Shown here: positions 1-5,381 of the stretch, piece after piece
Layout of the letters: each line of letters starts with the position of its first letter
How positions within the stretch are numbered: the first letter of the stretch is position 1
The notes under the pieces: generated by a model
What the model saw: only the letters and a program-made list of their open reading frames with translations
Databases searched by the model: none
What the model was told of the DNA's origin: nothing
From: an uncultured Bacilli bacterium
GTDB lineage: Bacteria; Bacillota_I; Bacilli_A; RF39; UBA660
Direction of reading: 5' to 3'
Length of the DNA: 5,693 nucleotides
Assembly (NCBI GenBank): GCA_948687865.1
Contig: CAPQQE010000003.1
Span: forward strand, 8,637-14,329
Made by a program: the position numbers and the translations under genes

Positions 1-2
1 TA

Positions 3-1418
3 TTTGTACTTGAAAAAGCTTGCTTAGATGTATTTAATTCAAAAATAGAAGTTAAATATTCTATTGATAAAGGTATATATATACAAATAGAAAAATCTAT
101 TACTAAAGATGATTTAGATATAATATCTCATAAAATGCATGACATAATAAAAAAAGATTTACCAATTGAGAAAACTTTGGTAAATAGAATAGAAGCAATA
201 GATTATTATAATAGTACTAAAAACTATGATAAAGCAAATACTTTAAAATATTCAGTTAATACTAATGTAAACTTATATAGATTAATTGATATATATGATT
301 ATTTCTTTTCCTATTTACCTGTTAGTACAGGTGTACTTAAGGATTTTAAACTTACATATATAGATACAAATAGTTTTATATTAAGATATCCTAATATATA
401 TTATATGAATAAGATACCTGTATATAAACATCATGAAAAATTATTTAATGAATTTAAAAAATATGATGATTGGTGTAAGAATCTTAATATTGAAAATATT
501 AGTTGTTTAAATAGTAGAGTATCAAAAGGTGGTATTGATGATTTAATCATTTTAAGTGAAAATGTACAAAATAATGCATTATTTAAAATTGCAGAAACAA
601 TATATAGTAATAAAAATTTAAAAATATTATTAGTATCAGGGCCATCATCATCAGGTAAAACAACAACGAGTAAAAAATTAGGACTATTTTTAAAAGGCTT
701 TGGTCTTAAAATAAGAATAATATCTACAGATGATTATTTTATAGATAGAGTTAAAACTCCTAAATTATCTGATGGATCATATGATTATGAGTCATTAAAT
801 GCATTAAATGTAGAACTATTTAATCAAAATTTAAAGGATTTACTAGAAGGAAAAGAAGTAAAACTTCCAAGTTATAATTTTGTAACTGGTAAAAGTGAAT
901 TTCTAAATGAAAGTATTAAACTATCAGAAAATGAAATACTAATTATAGAAGGATTACATGCCCTTAATGAAGAATTGACATATTCTATTGAAAAAAAGAA
1001 TAAATTTAAGATATATTTATGTCCACTTACTGTACTGAGTTTAGATAATCATAATAGAATAAGGACTACAGATAATAGACTACTTAGAAGAATTGTAAGG
1101 GATAATAGAACAAGAGGATATAGCGCAAGTGAAACTCTATCTTCTTGGGGTATTGTAAGGGAGGGAGAAGAGAAATATATATTCCCATATCAAGATGAAG
1201 CAGATGTAGTATTTAATACATCGTTAATATATGAACTTGGTGTATTAAAAACATATGCAGAACCACTTTTATTTTCAGTAGAGGAAGATGATCCTAATTA
1301 TAAAGAAGCAATAAGATTACTTAATTTACTCAAAAACGTATTACCAATACCTAATGAATTTATACCAAAGGATTCTGTAATAAGAGAATTCATAGGTGGA
1401 GGATATTTTAAGGCTTAA
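3..1418 (+). CDS. Nucleoside (uridine-type) kinase with ThrRS-like N-terminal region, 5'-truncated by the window edge
   Basis: The frame is open from the first codon in the window (base 3), so the gene begins upstream; the ATG at 135 has no Shine-Dalgarno sequence and is internal. In-window residues (471 aa, counted from base 3): the first ~200 resemble the TGS/second-additional-domain half of threonyl-tRNA synthetase that precedes the kinase in this clostridial family (the IEKTLVNRIEAIDYY stretch is typical). A P-loop, GPSSSGKTT, starts at residue 213 (base 639). It is followed by the STDDYF acidic motif, a Walker-B-like LIIEGLHAL, an Arg-rich lid (RLLRRIVRDNRTRG) and PYQDEADVVFNTS. This is the phosphoribulokinase/uridine kinase fold. 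From the family, it would phosphorylate a nucleoside with a nucleoside triphosphate in the cytosol (salvage); the exact substrate cannot be read from the sequence. The role of the synthetase-like half is not clear. The stop is followed after 13 nt by gap, suggesting one transcript. Confidence 0.93.
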   Translation, partial: FVLEKACLDVFNSKIEVKYSIDKGIYIQIEKSITKDDLDIISHKMHDIIKKDLPIEKTLVNRIEAIDYYNSTKNYDKANTLKYSVNTNVNLYRLIDIYDYFFSYLPVSTGVLKDFKLTYIDTNSFILRYPNIYYMNKIPVYKHHEKLFNEFKKYDDWCKNLNIENISCLNSRVSKGGIDDLIILSENVQNNALFKIAETIYSNKNLKILLVSGPSSSGKTTTSKKLGLFLKGFGLKIRIISTDDYFIDRVKTPKLSDGSYDYESLNALNVELFNQNLKDLLEGKEVKLPSYNFVTGKSEFLNESIKLSENEILIIEGLHALNEELTYSIEKKNKFKIYLCPLTVLSLDNHNRIRTTDNRLLRRIVRDNRTRGYSASETLSSWGIVREGEEKYIFPYQDEADVVFNTSLIYELGVLKTYAEPLLFSVEEDDPNYKEAIRLLNLLKNVLPIPNEFIPKDSVIREFIGGGYFKA

Positions 1419-1431
1419 AGGAGGCTAAAAA

Positions 1432-2439
1432 ATGGTTAGAATAGCAATAAATGGATTTGGAAGAATAGGAAGGCTTGCATTTAGACAAATATATAATGAT
1501 AGTGATATTGAGGTTGTAGCAATAAATGATTTAACAGATACTAAAACATTATCTCATTTACTTAAATATGATACTTCTCAAGGAAAATTTATGGAAAATA
1601 AAATATCATATACAGATGAAGATATAGTAGTAGATGGTAAGAATATTAGAATCTATAAAGAAAGTGATCCAAGTAATCTACCTTGGGGAATGTTAGATAT
1701 AGACGTAGTACTTGAGTGTACTGGATTTTTCACAAGTAAAGATAAAGCAATGAAACATATAGTCGCAGGCGCAAAAAAAGTAATTATTTCAGCACCTGCA
1801 GGCGACGATGTAGAGACTATAGTATATAATGTTAATCATAAAGATATTAGTGGAGATGAAAAAATTATATCTGCGGCTAGTTGTACAACTAATTGTCTTG
1901 CTCCTGTTGCAAAGGTACTTAATGATAACTTTAAAATAAAAATTGGATTTATGAGTACAATTCATGCATATACTAATGATCAAAATACTCTTGATGCACC
2001 TCATAAAAAGAACGATTTAAGAAGAGCAAGGGCAGCAGCAGAAAATATAGTGCCAAATTCTACAGGGGCCGCTAAGGCAATAGGACTTGTTATACCAGAA
2101 TTAAAGGGAAAATTAGATGGTAGTGCTCAAAGAGTACCTGTAGCCGCAGGTTCTATAGTTGAACTCATTTGTGAACTAGAAGAAAATGTAACAGCAGAAG
2201 AAATAAATAAAGTTATGAAAAGAGAATCTAATGAAACTTTAGGTTATACAGAAGATGAAATAGTTTCAAGTGATATAATAGGTATGACTTATGGTGCACT
2301 TTTTGATGCTACTTTAACAAAAGTAATAAATGTAGGAGATACAACACTTGTAAAAGTATCTGCCTGGTATGATAACGAAATGAGTTATACATCACAAATG
2401 ATAAGAACAGCTAAATATTTAATTGATAAAATAAACTAA
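1432..2439 (+). CDS. gap: Type I glyceraldehyde-3-phosphate dehydrogenase (NAD-type, phosphorylating)
   Basis: Full-length at 335 aa, the usual size. It oxidises glyceraldehyde-3-phosphate to 1,3-bisphosphoglycerate with reduction of NAD in cytosolic glycolysis. The N-terminal Rossmann fold opens with NGFGRIGR (residues 7-14) and has AINDLTD at the end of the second strand, as in glycolytic NAD enzymes. The catalytic motif SCTTNCLAP places the nucleophile at Cys151, and His178 lies in [20 protein letters not shown] and SWYDNE-like ([14 protein letters not shown]) C-terminal signatures are intact. The start is fixed by AGGAGG at 1419-1424, 7 nt before the ATG and abutting the kinase stop, so translation is probably linked to the upstream gene. 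Unlike many Firmicutes, no pgk/tpi genes follow: a terminator comes directly after the stop, and no cggR-type regulator precedes it within the window. The minus-strand frame at 1789-2004 is a shadow of this gene. Confidence 0.98.
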   Translation: MVRIAINGFGRIGRLAFRQIYNDSDIEVVAINDLTDTKTLSHLLKYDTSQGKFMENKISYTDEDIVVDGKNIRIYKESDPSNLPWGMLDIDVVLECTGFFTSKDKAMKHIVAGAKKVIISAPAGDDVETIVYNVNHKDISGDEKIISAASCTTNCLAPVAKVLNDNFKIKIGFMSTIHAYTNDQNTLDAPHKKNDLRRARAAAENIVPNSTGAAKAIGLVIPELKGKLDGSAQRVPVAAGSIVELICELEENVTAEEINKVMKRESNETLGYTEDEIVSSDIIGMTYGALFDATLTKVINVGDTTLVKVSAWYDNEMSYTSQMIRTAKYLIDKIN

Positions 2440-2464
2440 AAAAAATCTCTTGTGGAGATTTTTT
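2440..2464. terminator. Bidirectional intrinsic terminator between gap and cotJC
   Basis: A perfect 10-bp inverted repeat: AAAAAATCTC (2440-2449), loop TTGTG, GAGATTTTTT (2455-2464). The A run on one side and T run on the other give a U-tract in both directions, so it can end gap (+) and cotJC (-). It starts at the base after the gap stop, and the last two bases of its stem are part of the cotJC stop codon (2463-2465). Seen directly; function inferred from form and position. Confidence 0.88.
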
Positions 2465-3041
2465 AAATTATATAACTTTTATCACCCAATAATTTTTTTG
2501 CATATTCTTCATATAATGCCTTAAATCTTTCGTAATGTATTATTTCTCTTTCTCTTAAGAAAGAAAGTGGTGCAAGAATATCTTCTTCATCAGTTAAATT
2601 CATTAAATTTTCGTATACAGCCCTTGCTTTTTGTTCTGCCGCCATATCTTCTGCTATATCAGCAAGCGGATCACCAGTTACAGCAAAGTATGCAGCAGTA
2701 AAAGGAACACCATTTGCATCCTGCGGATATATTGAATTGGCATGCTCAGTATATTGACTTGCAAGACCAGCAGCCTTTAATTCTTCAGGTGTAGCACCAT
2801 CAAGAAGTTGATATACCATTGCACTTATTATTTCCATATGTGCCATTTCTTCAGTTGCTATGTCAGATAAAACAGCCTTACCTTTTTCATCTGGCATAGT
2901 ATATCTTTGATTTAAATATCTAAGAGTAGCAGCAAGTTCACCATTAGGGCCACCATTTTGAGTTATTATATACTTAGCCATTTGTACATTTTTCTTTTTT
3001 ATATTTACAGGAAACTGTAATTTTTTTTCATATTTCCACAT
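2463..3041 (-). CDS. cotJC: Spore coat protein CotJC (manganese-catalase family)
   Basis: 192 aa, close to the usual CotJC length of about 190. The N-terminus MWKYEKKLQFPV, followed by LAATLRYLNQRYTMPD, is the CotJC form of the manganese-catalase ferritin-like fold. All five expected dinuclear metal ligands can be placed: Glu35 (in NGELAA), Glu65 and His68 (in TEEMAHME), Glu136 (in MAAEQKAR) and His169 (in REREIIHYERF). The 33-residue Glu-to-His spacing is the same as in characterised manganese catalases. It may thus disproportionate hydrogen peroxide at the spore surface, although in spores its coat-assembly role is the better known one. The ATG is preceded by AGGAGG (3047-3052 on the plus numbering), which overlaps the stop codon of the upstream cotJB, so the two are one operon. 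No signal peptide. It ends inside the terminator shared with gap. Confidence 0.95.
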   Translation of the reverse strand: MWKYEKKLQFPVNIKKKNVQMAKYIITQNGGPNGELAATLRYLNQRYTMPDEKGKAVLSDIATEEMAHMEIISAMVYQLLDGATPEELKAAGLASQYTEHANSIYPQDANGVPFTAAYFAVTGDPLADIAEDMAAEQKARAVYENLMNLTDEEDILAPLSFLREREIIHYERFKALYEEYAKKLLGDKSYII

Positions 3042-3050
3042 AAGAACCTC

Positions 3051-3410
3051 CTAAAGTCTTTCCCAAGGCCATGGACTATTTATCCAAGACCAAGGATATT
3101 TTTCATTTGAATCAAGAACAATATTTCCAAATTTCTTCTCATATTCTTTTAAGAATTTATCAGATATTTCACTATATTGATTATATAAACCTATTGCTTG
3201 TTTATCATCAGGATATATATCTAAATACAAATTAAGTTCATGTGCCGCAAATGCATACATTTGAATTTTTTGCATTAAATCTTCTCTTTCATTTGCACTT
3301 TTTAAGTTAGCAACATATTTGTATGGCCAAAAATAATATCCAAATAAATTACCTCTATTTAATGCTTCTTTTGGATCTACTATACTATATAGCTCTTCAT
3401 TATTATTCAC
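3051..3410 (-). CDS. cotJB: Spore coat protein CotJB with an N-terminal CotJA-like segment
   Basis: 119 aa from the preferred GTG. Residues about 41-119 are CotJB: HELNLYLD..P.D..AI..YNQY, then a Tyr/Lys-rich linker, and the Trp-Pro-rich end YPWSW...PWPWE. The normal CotJB is about 85-90 aa. The extra N-terminal ~35 residues carry DPKEALNRGNLF and WPY (residues 12-30), resembling the conserved P.EAL..GTLF....PY core of CotJA; no separate cotJA frame lies upstream. CotJA, CotJB and CotJC are known to work together in the coat, so a fusion would keep the partners linked. Start choice: GTG at 3410 has an AGGGTGAT Shine-Dalgarno-like stretch with AGG 9 nt upstream. The in-frame GTG at 3419 (122 aa) is possible, but it sits inside that ribosome binding site and has no usable spacing. 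No ATG is available in frame nearby. Confidence 0.88.
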   Translation of the reverse strand: MNNNEELYSIVDPKEALNRGNLFGYYFWPYKYVANLKSANEREDLMQKIQMYAFAAHELNLYLDIYPDDKQAIGLYNQYSEISDKFLKEYEKKFGNIVLDSNEKYPWSWINSPWPWERL

Positions 3411-3422
3411 ATTTATCACCCT
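3411..3422 (-). promoter_or_regulatory. Ribosome binding site deciding the cotJB start
   Basis: Read on the minus strand: AAAGGGTGATAAAT directly before GTG at 3410. GGTGAT matches the extended anti-Shine-Dalgarno complement (GGAGGTGAT) and gives an 8-nt gap after GG. This favours the GTG at 3410 over the one at 3419, which is part of the same GGGTG. Confidence 0.5.
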
Positions 3423-3432
3423 TTCATTTTTT

Positions 3433-3462
3433 ATATTATGTTAATCGTTTATATATGAATGT
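3433..3462 (-). promoter_or_regulatory. Possible sporulation-sigma promoter of the cotJ operon
   Basis: On the minus strand CATAATATA (3440-3432) fits the SigK -10 form CATAnnnTA and matches 6 of 8 bases of the SigE -10 CATACAnT. It lies 22 nt before the cotJB start codon. The -35 is poor: ACATTCAT (centred near 3457) is only a weak SigE-like match, and the CACA further up is spaced too widely for SigK. The B. subtilis cotJ operon is known to be SigE-dependent, which makes a mother-cell promoter here likely, but this site is tentative. Confidence 0.3.
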
Positions 3463-3474
3463 GCATAAGCCCTA

Positions 3475-3503
3475 TTGAATAATGAACAAATGTTTGATAT
3501 AAT
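3475..3503 (+). promoter_or_regulatory. Sigma-A promoter (SOS-type)
   Basis: TTGAAT at 3475-3480 (four of six consensus -35 bases), a 17-bp spacer, and a perfect TATAAT at 3498-3503 with TGA immediately before it, i.e. an extended -10. It is the best-formed vegetative promoter in the window and points rightwards. Transcription would start near 3510. There is no gene with a ribosome binding site directly behind it: the next intact start codon is at 3907, and dinB is at 5382. It lies back-to-back with the cotJ operon. Seen directly in sequence; activity inferred. Confidence 0.75.
3484..3496. promoter_or_regulatory. LexA (SOS) operator inside the promoter spacer
   Basis: GAACAAATGTTTG fits the Bacillus-type LexA consensus CGAACRNRYGTTYG at every position except the first base, which is T instead of C (13 of 14). 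It lies entirely between the -35 and -10 elements, where a bound repressor would block RNA polymerase. With dinB 1.9 kb downstream on the same strand, this strongly suggests an SOS-controlled transcript. Confidence 0.75.
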
Positions 3504-3525
3504 TTAGATGAGGACATTAAATAAT

Positions 3526-3890
3526 TAAGCAGAAACCGGAAAAAATTATAAGACCAAATATTATAATTTTACTAAACGCTTTATAGAAGATGTGTATAAA
3601 AGTTGTGGAATTATTACGATAATAATTAATATAAGATATAGTGATAAAATATTAGAAACTATTTGAAAATAAAAGGGCAGAGGTTAATAGATAAAATAAA
3701 AGAATATACAATAAAAACCTTTGAGTGGATTAAGTATATTGATGAATATGATGTAAAAGGATTATAAACTTTCAAGATATGCATGCTATTTAATAACTCA
3801 AAATTAAAAATTGTTTCTCTTGCACAAACTTATTTTGCAGTGCAAACAAGAAAAGAAGTATAGGACAAATGATGAATAATGCAAATTATA
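3526..3890. other. About 365 bp without an intact gene; coding-like debris
   Basis: The plus-strand frame from 3529 to 3666 is open for 45 codons without a start and includes YYNFTKRFIEDVYKSCG. Around 3648-3767 a second frame is open for about 39 codons, including FEWIKYIDEYDVKGL, again without a start or ribosome binding site. Protein-like stretches switching frame suggest a decayed gene, but neither piece is recognised. At 3820-3845 TTGCAC and GTGCAA form a 6-bp inverted repeat around a 14-nt spacer. TTGCAG (3835-3840), 18 bp, TATAGG (3859-3864) is at best a weak promoter for the gene at 3907. No RNA gene, riboswitch or CRISPR repeat seen. Confidence 0.4.
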
Positions 3891-3893
3891 TGT

Positions 3894-3898
3894 GGAGG
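3894..3898 (+). promoter_or_regulatory. Ribosome binding site fixing the ORF6N gene start
   Basis: GGAGG lies 8 nt before ATG 3907. It falls inside the first codons if the in-frame GTG at 3892 were used, so the ATG is the start. Confidence 0.85.
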
Positions 3899-3906
3899 TT
3901 AAGAAA

Positions 3907-4797
3907 ATGAATGAAGTTATTGAAAAGGGAAAAAATATAGTAGAAAATATGATATATGAAATTAGTGGTAAACAAGTTATGTTAGATACTGACTTGGCCA
4001 GACTTTATGGTGTAGAAACCAAAAGAGTTAACGAGGCAGTAAAAAACAATCTTAATAAGTTTCCAGAAAGATTTAGTTGGATTTTAACTGATGCAGAATA
4101 TTATAATTTGAGGTCGAAAATTTCGACCTCAAGTTTAGAAAGTAACCATGGTGGTCGAAGATATAAAATAAGGGTTTTTACTGAACAAGGAATTGCAATG
4201 TTAGCGACTATTTTAAAATCAAAAATAGCAACAGAAGTAAGTATTAGAATAATGGATGCTTTTGTAACCATGAGAAAATATATATCAAATAATTTATTAG
4301 AACAAAAATATATAAATAATATGGTTTTAGAACATGATAATGAGATTAAATTGTTACAAGATTCATTTCAAAAATTTGAAGAAAAAAAGAAAGTAAATGA
4401 GATATTTTTTAATGGCCAAATATTTGATGCTTATTCTAAAATATATGAAATATTTAAAGAAACAAAAAGAGAAATTATAATAATTGATAGTTATGCTGAT
4501 AATACAATATTAGATATAGTTAAGAGATTAGAGGCAAATGTAATAATTATAACTAAAGAAGATAATCTTTTGACTAAGCAAGATATATTTAAATACAACA
4601 AACAATATCATAATTTAAAAGTTATTTATGACAATACTTTTCATGATAGGTATTTTATACAAGACAATAAAAATATATATCATTGTGGAGCAAGTATAAA
4701 TAAAATAGGATATAAGACATTTTCTATAACCTTAATTAACGATAATTTTATTATAAAAACATTACTTGATAGAATATATAAAATTATTAATATTTGA
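3907..4797 (+). CDS. ORF6N-domain protein with C-terminal PLD-like (single HKD) domain
   Basis: 296 aa from the ATG with a well-placed GGAGG; the in-frame GTG at 3892 would add five residues but overlaps that site. Residues ~10-125 are an ORF6N domain, the DNA-binding module common in phage antirepressor-like and KilA-N-related proteins: LDTDLARLYGVETKRVNEAVKNN as EMDLA-type helix-turn-helix, FPERFSW, then GGRRYKIRVFTEQGIAMLA. Residues ~127-162 look coiled-coil. Residues ~166-275 form an alpha/beta region ending in FHDRYFIQD (His246, Arg248, Asp253) and YHCGASIN, which fits one HxKx4D motif of the phospholipase-D superfamily with Arg for Lys. A single motif usually means the active site forms by dimerisation. 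The Arg may mean altered or lost catalysis. Function is not known; it could be a phage-type regulator, nuclease or defence effector. Upstream is an SOS-type promoter, with no obvious gene between. A 25-bp perfect palindrome lies within codons 68-75. Confidence 0.85.
   Translation: MNEVIEKGKNIVENMIYEISGKQVMLDTDLARLYGVETKRVNEAVKNNLNKFPERFSWILTDAEYYNLRSKISTSSLESNHGGRRYKIRVFTEQGIAMLATILKSKIATEVSIRIMDAFVTMRKYISNNLLEQKYINNMVLEHDNEIKLLQDSFQKFEEKKKVNEIFFNGQIFDAYSKIYEIFKETKREIIIIDSYADNTILDIVKRLEANVIIITKEDNLLTKQDIFKYNKQYHNLKVIYDNTFHDRYFIQDNKNIYHCGASINKIGYKTFSITLINDNFIIKTLLDRIYKIINI
4108..4132. repeat. 25-bp perfect palindrome inside the ORF6N gene
   Basis: TTGAGGTCGAAA (4108-4119), centre A, TTTCGACCTCAA (4121-4132). 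It encodes residues Leu68-Ser75 in frame. It is richer in G+C than its surroundings and uses TCG and ACC codons that are otherwise scarce in the gene. As RNA it can fold into a 10-bp stem with a 5-nt loop; as DNA it would suit a dimeric binding protein. Confidence 0.85.
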
Positions 4798-5111
4798 TTT
4801 CTTAATTTAGTGAGATATTCAAATAAGTAACTTATTATGATTTTGTCTTACCCATATTAGTAAATTTTTACTTTCTAATTTGTCATTTATAACAAATTAG
4901 AACTAACTTAAAATGATATAAACAAGGTTCATTATGAAGTGGGTAATAAAATACAAATACAACCAATGATTTAGATGGAACAATGCTAGAAAAATTGTCA
5001 ATATAAAAAATTTGAGGGAATTAGAAAAGAAAAACAATCTTCTAAAGATTGGTAATAATAATTAATTATTACTTAAGTAAAGTAAGTTAATTGTAATTTA
5101 TCGCAAACCAG
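4798..5111. other. About 310 bp without a recognisable gene
   Basis: All frames are broken by frequent stops. It holds an 11-bp hairpin (4873-4902, listed separately), a weak AATAAGT/ACTTATT repeat (4822-4836), and two overlapping AT-rich palindromes at 5056-5071 (TAATAATTAATTATTA) and 5069-5080 (TTACTTAAGTAA). Short coding-like runs appear, such as NDLDGTMLEKLSI (4965-5003, in the frame of the later 70-codon ORF) and NLRELEKKNNLLKIG in another frame, but neither has a start signal or a recognised family. No tRNA, riboswitch or sigma-A promoter seen. Confidence 0.4.
4873..4902. repeat. 11-bp perfect inverted repeat downstream of the ORF6N gene
   Basis: TTCTAATTTGT (4873-4883), loop CATTTATA, ACAAATTAGAA (4892-4902). 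It lies 75 nt after the ORF6N stop. Neither direction has a following T run, so it is not a standard intrinsic terminator, though it may still stabilise or end the transcript. Confidence 0.6.
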
Positions 5112-5324
5112 ATGCATGGGCATGCTGCAGCGGAGATTATAGTTGAAGGAGCAGATAGTAATAAATATCTTATGGATTTAACTACTTTTAGTGGAGGTTA
5201 TCCAACACTATTATATGGAACAATTGTTAAAAATTATTTAACAGATAAAGAATTAGATATTTTAAATATAATTGGGTTAAAACTAAACAAAGTGGAACTT
5301 CATTATTTGAAAATCATTAAATAA
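5112..5324 (+). CDS. 70-codon uncharacterised frame, probably a gene fragment
   Basis: MHGHAAAEIIVEGADSN..., 70 aa, no membrane segment or signal peptide. The ATG has no Shine-Dalgarno sequence, and the frame is open for only five further codons upstream (from 5097) with no better start, so if it was ever a gene it has probably lost its 5' end. The composition is protein-like. His4 (in GHAAAEIIVEG) and Asp22 (in YLMDLTTF), 18 residues apart, recall the His/Asp half of transglutaminase-like cysteine protease folds. The usual Trp after the His is missing and no Cys part is present, so this is only a faint similarity. The stop codon lies in the loop of a 14-bp palindrome and within the right copy of the CATTAAATAAT repeat. 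It is 57 nt before dinB. Confidence 0.3.
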   Translation: MHGHAAAEIIVEGADSNKYLMDLTTFSGGYPTLLYGTIVKNYLTDKELDILNIIGLKLNKVELHYLKIIK

Positions 5325-5335
5325 TGATTTTCAAA
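5306..5335. repeat. 14-bp perfect inverted repeat at the end of the orphan frame
   Basis: TTTGAAAATCATTA (5306-5319), AA, TAATGATTTTCAAA (5322-5335). It covers the orphan frame's stop codon and the right copy of the 11-bp direct repeat. No T run follows in either direction, so a terminator role is uncertain. It could equally be the end structure of an inserted segment or a protein binding site. Confidence 0.7.
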
Positions 5336-5349
5336 AGATAGAGAATTTT

Positions 5350-5368
5350 GGGTATACCCTTAGTACTA
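5350..5368. repeat. Tandem palindromes next to the dinB ribosome binding site
   Basis: GGGTATACCC (5350-5359) and TAGTACTA (5361-5368) are both perfect and end at the first base of the AGGAGG that serves dinB. They lie in the dinB leader and could form an operator or a small RNA structure. Neither resembles a LexA box. Confidence 0.5.
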
Positions 5369-5381
5369 GGAGGATAAAATT

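Larger units (their letters stand above)
3515..5325 (+). mobile_element. Possible 1.8-kb inserted segment flanked by an 11-bp direct repeat
   Basis: CATTAAATAAT occurs at 3515-3525 and 5315-5325, exactly 1800 bp apart. The segment between holds the ORF6N gene, a 70-codon orphan frame and debris-like DNA, and it separates an SOS promoter from dinB. Reducing the repeat to one copy would place the promoter about 70 nt before dinB. No integrase, transposase or terminal inverted repeat is visible, so this would be a non-autonomous or decayed element. The repeat is AT-rich and a chance match is possible. The right copy also sits in the middle of a palindrome that runs past the proposed border. Confidence 0.3.

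Noticed and set aside
135..137. ATG as start of the nucleoside kinase
   Set aside because: The frame is open back to base 3, family members have a long N-terminal synthetase-like region, and no Shine-Dalgarno sequence precedes this ATG.
1789..2004. Minus-strand 71-codon frame
   Set aside because: It lies wholly inside gap, has no ribosome binding site or recognisable motif, and is a shadow of the gap coding sequence.
3892..3894. GTG as start of the ORF6N gene
   Set aside because: The GGAGG site would lie within its own first codons; ATG at 3907 has ideal spacing.
4873..4902. Intrinsic terminator of the ORF6N gene
   Set aside because: The 11-bp stem is real, but no T run follows on either strand, so it is kept only as an inverted repeat.
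4965..5003. HAD-phosphatase motif (NDLDGTML)
   Set aside because: The run is only 13 codons before a stop, has no start signal or further HAD motifs, and the surroundings are full of stops; probably coincidence.
5103..5144. Alternative frame reading RKPDAWACCSGDYS with two Cys residues, as a missing catalytic Cys part
   Set aside because: It reads the same DNA as the start of the 70-codon frame and ends quickly at a stop, so both cannot be parts of one protein here.
3515..5325. Standard insertion sequence
   Set aside because: No transposase or terminal inverted repeats are found at the two borders; only a possible direct repeat supports an inserted segment.
5307..5358. Sigma-A promoter for dinB (TTGAAA or TTCAAA with TATACC)
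   Set aside because: TTGAAA has no -10 at proper spacing, and TATACC with TTCAAA is a poor match that overlaps the palindromes.
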